From Tricholomella constricta (lineage: Eukaryota; Basidiomycota; Agaricomycetes; Agaricales; Lyophyllaceae), in NCBI GenBank assembly GCA_013368375.1, contig JAACJP010000039.1:186001-250000 (forward strand): a stretch of DNA of 64,000 nt, read 5' to 3'. A program made the position numbers and the translations under genes. Positions 1 through 10,300 of this stretch are shown here, piece after piece. Within the stretch, counting starts at the first letter, position 1. Each line of letters starts with the position of its first letter. Below the pieces are notes generated by a model. The model did no database searches, was not told the DNA's origin, and saw only the letters and a list, made by a program, of their open reading frames with translations.

Positions 1-156
1 CGGGAAACTTGCGGTGATACTCGTCGAGCATCAAACATGAGAGGAGATCTGCCCGTACGTTCTCCTCCCCCGGGATATGGCAAACCCGGAGGTCGATATT
101 AGTCCGTAGAATGATACCGGCGATCGCGAGAAGGGGGCCGTTATGAAGCGACTCCG
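1..156 (-). pseudogene. DIRS-like retroelement, C-terminal part of RNase H (3' side of the element A insertion)
   Basis: Read on the minus strand, this segment continues in frame from 13081 once element A and one copy of its 5-bp target duplication are removed. It reads onward through HIPGEENVRADLLS, a typical end-of-RNase-H motif of fungal DIRS-type RT/RNase H proteins. It runs off the window at base 1, so any tyrosine recombinase or terminal repeat of this element would lie to the left. The in-frame rejoining of the two halves is seen directly. The DIRS assignment is inference from RT/RH style, because no recombinase is visible. Confidence 0.75.
152..156. repeat. target-site duplication of element A, left copy (ctccg)
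   Basis: The five bases ctccg directly precede the TGTG that opens the LTR at 157 and recur directly after the closing CACA at 13075. A 5-bp duplication is normal for Ty3/gypsy integrases. It shows that the two LTRs belong to one insertion. Confidence 0.95.
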
Positions 157-746
157 TGTGATACCGAGTCCAGATACTTCTCGTGAGGAGAAGTCCTGCG
201 AGCAGCCCGGGTCACAGCGCTCTCGTGGGGCGTTCTCCAGGCTAGAGGGTAGGAAGGGAGCTCAGGTCACAGCGCTCCATCGGAGGCATTCCCTAGAGCT
301 CCTAGGACGATCGGGTCACAGCGCTCCAGAGGAGGCGTTCCCCGATCGTCGCGATGGCAGAAGAGAGAGAGAGAGAGAGAGAGAGGGAGAAGTCGGGTCA
401 CAGCACTCGTGAGAGGCGTTCCCCGGAAGTTCCCGAGCTATGTCACCCTTAGCTAAGGGGAGGTGTGACCCACCTCTGGGCTCTGTAAGCCTGAGCTGGC
501 GAGCGTTGACCCAGCTCGGGGTCCTAGACCTAGGAGGTGGTAAAGCGCCTCGTTCGCTGCAGACTTACATTTGAAGTCAGGCGAGGGAGGCAAGATGATG
601 GTAGTGATCTTGATGATGGCGAGTCCATAAGGGACTCGCATGATATATGCAATGTTTGTACGTATGTACAGAAGGTATAGTCATGTTATGTATACAGGGC
701 GCCGGGCCGGTCGCGCACGCTCCTTGGTGGCGCATCCGTCGTCACA
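157..746 (-). repeat. Element A LTR (3' LTR in sense orientation), 590 bp
   Basis: Direct repeat of 12486-13075. It starts TGTGATACC and ends GTCACA on the plus strand. It contains the four-hairpin array (204-436), a GA dinucleotide run (about 363-386), and several further perfect hairpins, for example 619-626 with 632-639. Differences from the other LTR include a C/T near 424, an A/G in the gactcgc(a/g)tg segment near 640, and an A/G in the cgcgc(a/g)cgct segment near 716. Confidence 0.95.
204..436 (-). other. Array of four related stem-loops in the element A LTR
   Basis: Four units share the core GGTCACAGC(G/A)CTC ... GGC(G/A)TTC(C/T)C. Each is enclosed by a different but self-complementary basal stem: 204-207 with 240-243, 257-263 with 296-302, 306-315 with 341-350 (10 bp perfect), and 393-397 with 432-436. 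A small inner stem (roughly gCTCC/GGAG) closes each loop. On the minus (sense) strand the core reads GRGAAYGCC ... GAGYGCUGUGACC. This places GA dinucleotides opposite each other across an asymmetric internal loop, as in kink-turns. The same array is repeated in the other LTR at 12533-12765. Function unknown. Confidence 0.7.
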
Positions 747-786
747 GAGCCCCCCAGCGGTGCAGACCGGTACAGCCCCCCATTCT

Positions 787-3700
787 TCAATGTCCCCGTC
801 CCCGTCGAAGCCGGTTCCGTTCATTCCGTCCAATCCTCGGGCGTCTTTGAGGCTGTGGGAATTGCGGAAGTTCCCCGTCCTCCAGGTCGTCATTGCCGTT
901 GTCGTTGTTGTCGTCGTTGTCATCGACAAGGCGGTCGATCAGAGACACCGGGTTCGAGAGCCTGTTCTCCAGAGGTCGCGGCGGGTCGGTGAACCTCTGA
1001 CTCAGAGACCGCGAAGATGGACCGGCGACTGGAGGGTCCGGTGGGGGTGCGGAAGTCAACCGCGCGCCCAAAGAACGGGCTGGAGGCCGGATCGGAGGGA
1101 GTGGGAGTGGGGGCGCCAGAGCGGACGTCAATGACGGCGCCGTGGCCGGGGGCGGAGCTGTTGTGTAGCCCATACGCATGAACACTTCCATTACCGCTTG
1201 ACTCGTGAGTTGAGCCAACTGGGCTGGATCCAAGGTGGGCAAAGGCATCGACGCTGCGGTCACGGAGGGGACGGGCGAAGGGGATACGCGACGCTGTTTC
1301 CCTTTGCTGGCGGAGAGGGGAGGAGGAGACGGGGCCCTAGTCGGGATGGGAGCAGCTTGACGCTGTTTCCCTTTAGCTTCCCGACTGTAGCGGGGCGGAC
1401 TTTCCGCATCCCGCACCCGAGCGATCTTCCGTGGAGGGGAAGGGGAGCGGAGTGGTGGTGAAGTCCGTCCCCGAACTTGAGTCCTTCCTTGCAGCGGCGG
1501 TCTACTCGGGGACCGCTCCCGCCTCCTCGCGTCCCTGACTGAATCCTCCCGCGTATACGGAGTAGGAGACCGCCGTCTAATCCTCTCAGCGCCAGATGGG
1601 TCTGGGCATCGAGGGAGGGGCCGAGAGGACAAAGGCGGCTCTTGATTGGCACCCGTCGCCAAAGAGACCGGCGCCACCGTGCTCGCTTGCGCGAAATCCT
1701 CCTCCGAAGCGCTCAGGAGTTCCACTCGCGCCGAGCCCAGGGTGCTAGCTAGCGGGTAGGTCTCTCTTAAGACCACGGCTCCTTCGGGTGTAGCCACCGA
1801 TACCCACAATGTCCTCCGGAAAGTGGTCGTCGTTCCCAACATGCGCACTATCTGGACCTCCGGCATTTCTCGCGCCGCTGCTCTCACAGCTTCTTCTACC
1901 AAGGACAGGGGTGTCGACAAGGGGAATGGCGCAGAACGGAGATATGAGGGCCTTGAGGGGGGAAGGACCATCGTAGTTCCGGCAGGGGGTTCGTCGACTG
2001 CCATCGCGAAGGAGGGGTCCGCTTCCTCAATGTCCTCATCGACCATCACGGGGAGGAGAGAAGCGTCCTCCGACAATCGAGCAGGCGGCTCGGGGGAAGG
2101 GGCGCGGGACGATTCGGTACCTAGAGAGATCAGGGACTCTTCGTCTTCGTCCCGAGGTCGAGCGCTTACACTCGAGACAAGGTCGTCAATTGCAACCGCT
2201 AACCGAGGCGAAACTCCACTAGTGCTTGTTGTTGGCACGGCGGCGATTGTTGGCAAGGGAGGGAGCGCAGGGACGGGCTCAGGCGTCGTTTTGGGCAAGG
2301 CTTCAGCGCGTGGGGGTCCAGCGACCTTTCCGACGTTGGCGGGCTCTGGATCTCGTTTCAAGTAGACCCAATTTGAAGCGGGGAGTTTTCTCTTTCCGTC
2401 GACGGCAGTATAGGAGAGAAAGGGGGGAGCAGGTAGACCGAACACACGGACGTCCGTCGTTAAACCGACGGGTTTCTTAAGTTCATCGTCGGTGAACAGC
2501 TCCCGTCGGTATTCGCGATCGTAATAGCTGAACTCCGTGCCCGGCTGTTTCTTGCTCCCGACCTGCACGAAGACGCCTTCCTTCACTTCCTCCAGCTTGA
2601 TCCATTTCCCTGAGCCTTGCGTACCTCGCACCGGCGGAGGTTTAATCCATGCGACTCGATCTTCAAAGAGAGTATGCAGGTCCAGGGGAGGCATGATCAG
2701 CGTCACCTGCGCTTCGGGCTCGTTTACAGACATGCCGTCGTCAGGTTCCGCTCTGGGGGATTCTGGTCGCGGGGTACTCGGGCGGAACTTCCAGATTCCG
2801 GTACTGTCTCCCGTCCATCCTTGTCTTATGGCGGAGGACAACTCGCGGTGTTCGTCCAGTACTTTGGATTTGGGGTAAGAGGCTTCGGGAGCTCGGTATA
2901 AGCTCCGTCGACTTCCGTTGCGGATGGCGACGTTGTCGAAAGGATTGACCTTTTCTCGAAGGAATTGCACGCCCGTGTCAACCGTCCAATTCCTTTTGGA
3001 ATCCTTTGAGAGTCGCGTCGACCAAGTGAGATCGAGTTTATGTACAACGAAGCACGGCACGTTCTGACTGAGGAGCCAGAGCGATTCATACTCCCGGCTT
3101 CCATTAATCCAGACCCCCATGAAGTCGTCGTTCGCGGCGGGAATACCTTTGCTTCGGACTTCAGCGATGGGTTCCGTCCACCCGTTCTTCGTGAGCCGCG
3201 TGGCAAATACGACCCACGCCGCTTTGTCTTTCATTCCTCGTTGGATATCGACCGCTACGTCGACGACTTCGTCCCAGGTAACCAAGCGGGAAAGAGCGTC
3301 AACTTCGGCGGGTAGAGGAAGGCAGGGTCGGGAAGCCCAGAGATTCGGATACGTGTTCTCCATTTTGACGAAGGCTGCCATGTCTTCATCTAACGCATCG
3401 AGCCGTTTCTTCAGCCTGGCAATGTATTCCCTTTTTACTCGTCCTTTCGCAGGTTCGGTGCTATCCCATTGCCAACAAAGTATTTCGTGTTCGGGGAGGT
3501 CTTTTCTAAAGTTGTACCCCACTTGGGGTAAAAGGATGAACCCTCGCCAGACCTGCTTACAGACCATTTGGGGGGAGACAGTGAAATCGAATCTCCCGAG
3601 GTGTCCGTCGAATCTTCTTTGAGAACGATCCCTTGGAATCGTCAGGAGGAGGTTCTCCGGCACTACACCGGGCAAGAATGGGGTTTGAACCGAGTTGGGA

Positions 3701-3855
3701 GACCAGGCTTCATGCTCGGGCAAGACGGTTTTCCCGCGCAGTTGATTGATGCGGGGCAGACGGAAGGTCAAGGTGTCGTCGATAACAGGCGGGTCGTCGT
3801 ATCCTGCGTCGCTGGCGAGTCGTGGTATGGCAAAGGCGCGCGAGTCGAAAGACAT
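787..3855 (-). CDS. Element A additional ORF downstream of pol (about 1022 aa), function unknown
   Basis: An uninterrupted minus-strand frame follows pol and ends 41 bp before the 3' LTR. The first ATG is at 3855; the frame is open slightly further upstream, to a GTG at 3921. The N-terminal ~470 residues look folded, with conserved-looking tryptophan and aromatic stretches (for example LWLLSQNVPCFVVHKLD). A Pro/Ser-rich middle follows, then a strongly basic Arg/Ser/Pro-rich C-terminal third rich in RSPSPPRK-type motifs. I see no signal peptide or transmembrane segment, so an envelope role is not supported. Similar free-standing proteins occur in mushroom genomes as hypothetical proteins (recollection, not a search). 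The intact length in a gag-broken element suggests recent selection or youth. Nucleic-acid binding is a guess from the basic tail. Confidence 0.7.
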   Translation of the reverse strand: MSFDSRAFAIPRLASDAGYDDPPVIDDTLTFRLPRINQLRGKTVLPEHEAWSPNSVQTPFLPGVVPENLLLTIPRDRSQRRFDGHLGRFDFTVSPQMVCKQVWRGFILLPQVGYNFRKDLPEHEILCWQWDSTEPAKGRVKREYIARLKKRLDALDEDMAAFVKMENTYPNLWASRPCLPLPAEVDALSRLVTWDEVVDVAVDIQRGMKDKAAWVVFATRLTKNGWTEPIAEVRSKGIPAANDDFMGVWINGSREYESLWLLSQNVPCFVVHKLDLTWSTRLSKDSKRNWTVDTGVQFLREKVNPFDNVAIRNGSRRSLYRAPEASYPKSKVLDEHRELSSAIRQGWTGDSTGIWKFRPSTPRPESPRAEPDDGMSVNEPEAQVTLIMPPLDLHTLFEDRVAWIKPPPVRGTQGSGKWIKLEEVKEGVFVQVGSKKQPGTEFSYYDREYRRELFTDDELKKPVGLTTDVRVFGLPAPPFLSYTAVDGKRKLPASNWVYLKRDPEPANVGKVAGPPRAEALPKTTPEPVPALPPLPTIAAVPTTSTSGVSPRLAVAIDDLVSSVSARPRDEDEESLISLGTESSRAPSPEPPARLSEDASLLPVMVDEDIEEADPSFAMAVDEPPAGTTMVLPPSRPSYLRSAPFPLSTPLSLVEEAVRAAAREMPEVQIVRMLGTTTTFRRTLWVSVATPEGAVVLRETYPLASTLGSARVELLSASEEDFAQASTVAPVSLATGANQEPPLSSRPLPRCPDPSGAERIRRRSPTPYTREDSVRDARRRERSPSRPPLQGRTQVRGRTSPPLRSPSPPRKIARVRDAESPPRYSREAKGKQRQAAPIPTRAPSPPPLSASKGKQRRVSPSPVPSVTAASMPLPTLDPAQLAQLTSQAVMEVFMRMGYTTAPPPATAPSLTSALAPPLPLPPIRPPARSLGARLTSAPPPDPPVAGPSSRSLSQRFTDPPRPLENRLSNPVSLIDRLVDDNDDNNDNGNDDLEDGELPQFPQPQRRPRIGRNERNRLRRGRGH

Positions 3856-3962
3856 GTTTTTAGAGGAACGGGGGCGGATTTCGAATGTTTTTACTTGGTC
3901 AGGGCGTTCAGTGTCGCGCACGCTGGTACTTCGACGTCGACGTGGTTTGATTATGAACTATC

Positions 3963-4110
3963 CGTCACCCAAGACACTACGTGTAGGTTCCGGAGTCGTT
4001 GTATGATCCAAAGGCCATCACCCAAGACACTAAGTGTCGGTTCCGGAGCCTTTTGTCGCGTTGAATAGTCCGAGGGCCGTCACACAAGACACTAGGTGTC
4101 GGTTCCGAGA
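3963..4110 (-). promoter_or_regulatory. Three palindromic repeats just upstream of the additional ORF
   Basis: A 33-bp unit (ygtcacMcaagacactaNgtgtMggttccg) occurs at 3963-3995, 4016-4048 and 4078-4110. Each contains a 13-nt near-palindrome centred on GACACTANGTGTC: 3973-3985, 4026-4038 (perfect) and 4088-4100 (one mismatched pair). They fill the gap between the pol stop (4306) and the additional ORF's start, about 110-250 bp upstream of its ATG in sense orientation. Position suggests a promoter or protein-binding cluster, or RNA hairpins. This is inference. Confidence 0.55.
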
Positions 4111-4305
4111 CCCTTTTTGACGCGCAAAGAGTAGGATTAAGGGAAAGTTAGGTAGTTAGATCGTCGTAGCCGACGATCCGAGTTTATTAGACTATTAGAA
4201 GTATGGTGAGGGGATTTTAGTAGGTGATGGGCGAAGTGAAAGGGTCGTCGTCAGGAGATGAAAAAGATTTGATGGCGCGTTGAAGTTGCTTCGGCATCCA
4301 GCGAA

Positions 4306-7300
4306 TTACGTGAGCTTTCGCAGCACGTGATACTCGCGCTTCAAAGCCGGCGCATTTCGCAAGGCGTACTCGGATACCCAGCTGTCATCGGCAGGATCGT
4401 ATCCTTTCCAGCGTATCAGGTACATACGCCTGTTACCCTCCTTGCGACTTGTCAATTTATGACCTAATATGGCTTCCACTTCATATTCTTCTGAAGCCAT
4501 GAAGTCGCGCGTAGGGGGTAAGGTAGTTCGCTCTCCGAATCGTTCGTCCGACGGTGTATACTTGCGTAGGTGCTCGATGTTGAAGATGGGGTGCATGGGG
4601 TAGGAATCGGGGAGTCTAAGCCTGTATACCATAGGATTTACTTTCTCCATTACTTCGAAAGGGCCAACATGTCGTTGGATAAGCTTTCTTCCGGTTCCTT
4701 CGACATCCACGAGCTCCAATGAATGTGGGTTTACGAGAGCCCAGTCTCCCTCCTTAAATTCCGTTAGAGGGCGTCGCCCTTTATTGTAGGCTTTAGCTTG
4801 CCTTTCTTGAGCTAGGACTACAGCGTCACGCGCGTTCTTTCGATGCAACTCTAGTTCTTCCATGAAGTCCTCGCTTCTTTGACTGGCAATGAAGGGTCTC
4901 GGAACGGGATCGACGGCGGGAGCTACGACACCTGCAGTAGTCTGCGGTTTGTAGCCCATCAGTAGGAAGTTAGGCGCGTACGCGGTGGACGAGTGTATGG
5001 CCGAGTTGTACGCGTGGGCCAGAGCCGTCAACCATTGAGCCCAGGAGGATCTATCGGTAGCTACATAGGCTCGCAGCATTTGCTCGATCGTGGCATTCAA
5101 GATTTCAGTCTGACCGTCCGTTTGAGGGTGATGAGCAGAAGATAGAGCCATTACGCTCCCGTAGCTCTCTACTACTGATCTCCAGAACGCCGTAGACCAT
5201 CTTTTATCTCGATCGGCGATTATCCTCTCAGGTAATCCGTACACGTTCGCAACTCGGTCCACGAATATTCGCGCGAAGCCTTCTTGCGATAATGTTTCGT
5301 GAGTGGGAATGAAGAGCCCGTATTTCGTGAGTTTGTCGACGATAACCAGGACGGCCGTATACTTCAACTCCCCGGAGGGAGGTAAGCCCGTAATCAGATC
5401 CAACGATACTGTTGCAAACGGTCTGGCAGGTACATGAGCGGGTCTGAGTCCTCCCATTTTTCCTAGGCGGCTGGTCTTAATCTTTTGACAGACGTCACAG
5501 GACGATACGAAGTCAAAGGCGTCTTTGGACATCGTGGGCCAGAAAAACAAATCCTTTAAACGAAGTAATAACCTTCTGGGTCCTTCGTGAGCGCCTTCGA
5601 ATGGAGACTCATGTATCCACTTCAGAATGAAGTTAATCTGATCTTTCGGAATGCACAGTCTGGTATTCCAGTCCGCGTCTATGAAATAGAGTAATCCGTT
5701 GTTTCCTCGCTGAAAACGAGACGGAGTGAGGAGTTTCTGAGCGTTGGGCACTTCCTCGGGATATTTTTTAGCAAAGTAATGGTCTTCCGGGTACGCTTTG
5801 CAGAATCGTTCGATTAAGGCCGGATGTATGGATACAAGCAGATGAGACTTTTTGTTCCAGTCGTCGTCTACGATATCTAACGGTTTTCGGATTCCCGTAG
5901 GGTAGGTCCAGTGGTCACCGTCTGGGAAAGGGAGATCTTCGATTGAATTTTCATCCCCTTCTCGGTTGTCTTCCGAGGATTTACCCCGCGGTTCAGCTGA
6001 AGTTTCGCCATCGCGAGTATTTGCGTCTCGCTGGTTAACTGGAGCCTCACCGTCGCTTGGGTCTTCTCGTCGGTTTGCTTTCGCGACACCGTTCCGAGTA
6101 GGAGTTTCATCATCGCTACGGTCTTCTCGTCGGTTTGCTTTCGCGACACCGTTCCGAGTTTGAACCGCGGATGCTTCCTTGTCTACGACTTCTTCCCACC
6201 ACCATACTGAGAAGGCGGCTTTCTTAGCGGGGGCGTAAGTGCCGGCGTCTTCAGCGGTCTGAGCGGCGGTTTGGACTGCTTCGTCAGGAATAATGGAAGG
6301 GATGTCGTCGCGAACAGGGGAGTTATGAGGCGGAGTTCTAGGCAGCCTCGAAAGAGGGTCCACGTTAGAATGGACTCTGCCCGGTCGATGCACTATTTTG
6401 AGACCTGGGTAGGCTGCATATACAGCCCCCCACGCCGCTAACCTCCGGTTCGCGTTCTCATACACGCGTGCCCACTGTAAAGCTGCATGGTCCGTGATTA
6501 AGATAACAGTTTCACCCTCGATGAAGGGTTGAAATTTTACGAGAGCTTCTTTGGCTCCAAGAGCTTCCCGTTCGGTGGCACTGTAGTTGCGCTCCGCCGG
6601 GGACAGGGTCCTACTCCAGTAACAAATCACCCGTTCGACTCGTACTACGGTGGAGTCCAGGGTGTCCGCCCACGTTACTGGGCCTAGCTGTTCGTCCACA
6701 TCCTTAGTGAGAGTGGGTACTAAGGAAGGTACGGTTACACCTTCCGACCAGGCGCGGGACAGGCGATCGTACATAGGGGTACCTTTTAAGTCAAGGACGG
6801 ACATTGACTGGACTTGCTGCAAACTCGCTCCGAGCGCGAAGTCCGATGCGTCGGTGTAAAGGCGATATGGAGCCCCCCGTTCCGGATGACCGAGGACGGG
6901 AGCGTTGGACAGCGCGTTCTTAATCTGCCGGAAGGCGAGTTCATGCTCGGCTGTCCAAGACCACTTAACTCCTTTCTTTAACAGCGTGAACAAGGGCGTG
7001 GCCATAAAGGAATAATGTGGCACGTAGGCGGAGAAGTAAATCACCATGCCGAGGAATTTCTGGAGGTCCGCTATGGAGCGGGGACTAGCGAGGTCCATGA
7101 TGGCGCTAACCTTTTCCTGGTGTGTTGATAACCCTAGTCGGGACACCTTCTGCCCCAACAAAAGGATTGAGGCGTAACCGACGAAGCATTTTGCAGGAGA
7201 TAGAGTAATCCCTGCGGCTGAGATAGCACTAAGTACTCGATCGAGATGAACCAAATGTTCGTCCCAGGATTTCGAGAATACCACAATATCATCGATGTAT

Positions 7301-10300
7301 ACCAAAGTGAACAGCCATAAGTACGGCGCGAGCACTCCTTGCATGATACGTTGAAATATAGAGGGCCCGTTCCGGAGACCGAAAGGCATTCGCTTGAATT
7401 GAAACAGTCCCAAGTGACAGCGAAACGCCGTGCGCTCCTTCGCGTCGTCCGCCATTTCCAACTGAGTGAATCCGGCTAACGCGTCGAAGGAGGACAGTAC
7501 TTGAGAACCCGACAAGGTTTGAATAATTTCAGATTGCCTCGGGATAGGAAATTCATCCGGAATGGTTTTGGCGTTCAACTTTCGGTAATCCACGACTAAG
7601 CGAGGTTTCCCATTGCGGTAGACTACTACGACGGGGAAGCCCCAGGGGCTCCGAGAGGGTTCAATAACGTCCGCTTCAAACCAAGTGGCGATCTGTTTAT
7701 CGATCACCTCTCGTTTAGCAGGCGACGCTCCGTACATAGGAATCGAAATAGGTTGAGTGCCTGGTTGCAAAGGTACGTCGACGCGAGCATCGACTTTGCC
7801 AAGCCGTCCGTCCAATCCGAAGGCGTTGCGGTTCCGTCGCAATACTTCCAGTAAACGGGGTTTAATATCCTCGGGAATGTCGGGACCCAGGTTCACCAAA
7901 CCCGCAATGTCTCCGAGCGCAGGCTCGTCAGGCAAAGCGGTGGTTTTGGGGCCCCAGTCGTTGTCGGAAGCTAGACGATCGTCTTCCGTCGGAATCTTCG
8001 TCGGACTGGCGTTGGCGAGATCTTGGGCTCTCAAGGAACCTTCGATAACCGTTTTCAAAGTTTCCGCTGACGCAGCGTACTTCTCCCATTGTTCAGGACT
8101 AGAGGGATTGTCTGCGTATACTGCTGGATCTTTTAAATAGCCAACAATGTCGCCTTTCCGAATGTACCAAAGAGTGGTGGAGGGGTTGGCAACTGGGAGG
8201 TAAGCGTGGTGGCGGTTGATCCAAGTTGAAGGGGCGGCCATGACGCTGACGTCGGGGCTGCCGATAATCACTTTCTCGACTATCCAGTCATTCAAGTCTC
8301 CGAACTCTGCAGTCACCGGAACGTTATGCACCGATCCAGCGCTTATGAGCTTGTCTTCAGCCGCGAGAACAGGGGGATCAGTGAGACCGAACTCCCGGTC
8401 GCGTACACGGCCTCGTCGTACCGCTTTAGTTCGTACAAATGACTGTACTTGAAAAGCCTTTCGGATTTCAAAACCTAGGTCAACGGTTTGCGCTGAGGAG
8501 GCGGGTATGACTAAGTCCGAATTGCCTACTAGCACTTCGCAATGCCCAGTCACATGCCGGGTTAAACCTAGCTCATAAGTGGTCTGGAAATCCTCTCCGA
8601 GGAGAATCGGCACTTTCATATCTCGGACGACATACGCTTCAAGATTGAAGCTCACTACTCTGTGGTCCGCAGTTTCCGCAAAGAGTTTCGTTTTAACGTA
8701 GCCTAGAACCTTTGCTTGTCCAGTGAGATGGTATAGCTTGATTCTTAGGCCGTCTTTAGGGTCTGCAATTCCCGGGATCGTCTTCCAGAACTCTTCCGAA
8801 ATGAGCGTTATGTCGGCGCCGGAATCAAGTCGAACTTGCACAGGTTCAGACTCTATCGAGCCTACGCGGGCCCTGATGTGCAGCGCTCTAGATCCTAAAG
8901 AACCAAGGCCGTCCGGTAGGGACCGAGCCTTTCGAGCAGTGACGATCTCTACGTAGGACGGTGGAGGGTCGAGGTTCGTCGCTTCAGTTGCAGTTGCGTT
9001 ACTAGTCGGTACCTCTCGCGAAGATTTCTTAGCAGCTTTTCGTTCTGCGAACATTACTCTCCTCCTGTGATTCCGGTTTTCACCGTAAAATGCACTGGGG
9101 AAGGCGTCCGAGAGATGAACATAAGGAGTTTCTGTCGCAGAGGACTCTTCCTCAGACTCGGAGTAAGCGGAGGAAGCAGCGTTCGATTCAGCTAGCATAG
9201 CTACGTATTCTCTATCACTGTCGTTTATTACCGATAGATCAACCTCTACTATTATGAGGTTGGCTGAGCGCATAACGGCCCATCGTCCGTAATGCGGGCA
9301 ATCCCTAGCGAAGTGCATCGGGCTCGTGCATATGTAGCAGGATCCGTTAGGGCGCCTGTCACTAGATACGCTGTCATCTCTAGTAAAAGCGTACCCCTTC
9401 ACGGTTTTCCCTTCAGGCCACGGGGGTTTCTTAGCGTTCGAAACTTGGTTTCTATTCGTGAATCGTCGATCCGCCGCGTTGGCGTCCTTAACTTTTTCTT
9501 CTTCAGGAGCAGGCGGTTCGGCGATTTCCTCTGACTCCTCGTCCGTCACCGCCTCCGCGACGTTAGCGTTTCGTCGGGAAGGGTTCTGAAAGAAAGAGCG
9601 AGGATTGCGGATCTTCTCCGCTAAACTCCAAACTCCAACTAAACTTTCGGCCATGCGCGTAGCGGTAGCCATTAAGACCAAGACTGACGGACATAAGTTC
9701 TCGTTTAATATGTTATCCCATTCCGTGGGTTTGGTACGGAGAACTCGCGCAACTACGATAGGCCCGTCGACGTCCTCGGGGTATAAGAAAGAATGATATC
9801 GAATGCGCCTTTGCAGGTAGTCGATGGGCATCTCCTTCTCATGATTCGTCTGTCAGAATCTCATTTCTTCGAACTCGAACGTGCGGGCGCGCACCCAATT
9901 GTCGTCAAGGAATTGATAACGAATGGCTAAAAGCATGACATTCCAGTCGCGGGACAGTTCAACTCGAATGTTCTGGGGGAGGGCGTCCCACCAGTCGAGT
10001 ACGCGTCCAGTCCAATTGGATGGAGCTAGCTTAGCTAGTCCGATTCGCATCTTGTTGCTTAAGTCCGCTAATTTAGCCAGAGAGCTTATGTAGCTTAACG
10101 CAGTCTCCCCCATTCCATCCCATGAAGGTATGACTGTGGAGTTCAGCTTGTTGTTGAGCTGCCACTCCTCGATATTCCAATTGGGGCCTTCAGGAGGAAC
10201 TCCATTCCCGTTCGAGCCGTCAGGGTTGGGGCCCCCGCCACCGCCGCCTCCGCCAGGCGGGTCTCCAGGATTTCCGTCTCCGGGGGGTTCCCCGGGACCA

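Noticed and set aside
787..3855. Envelope gene in element A
   Set aside because: The position fits, but no signal peptide, transmembrane anchor or cysteine-rich ectodomain is visible.
9853..9855. Programmed stop-codon readthrough between gag and pol of element A
   Set aside because: The TGA falls inside a capsid-like motif, not at a gag/protease boundary. A second TGA of the same CGA-to-TGA type lies upstream, and the segment between has no ATG. Nonsense mutation is simpler.
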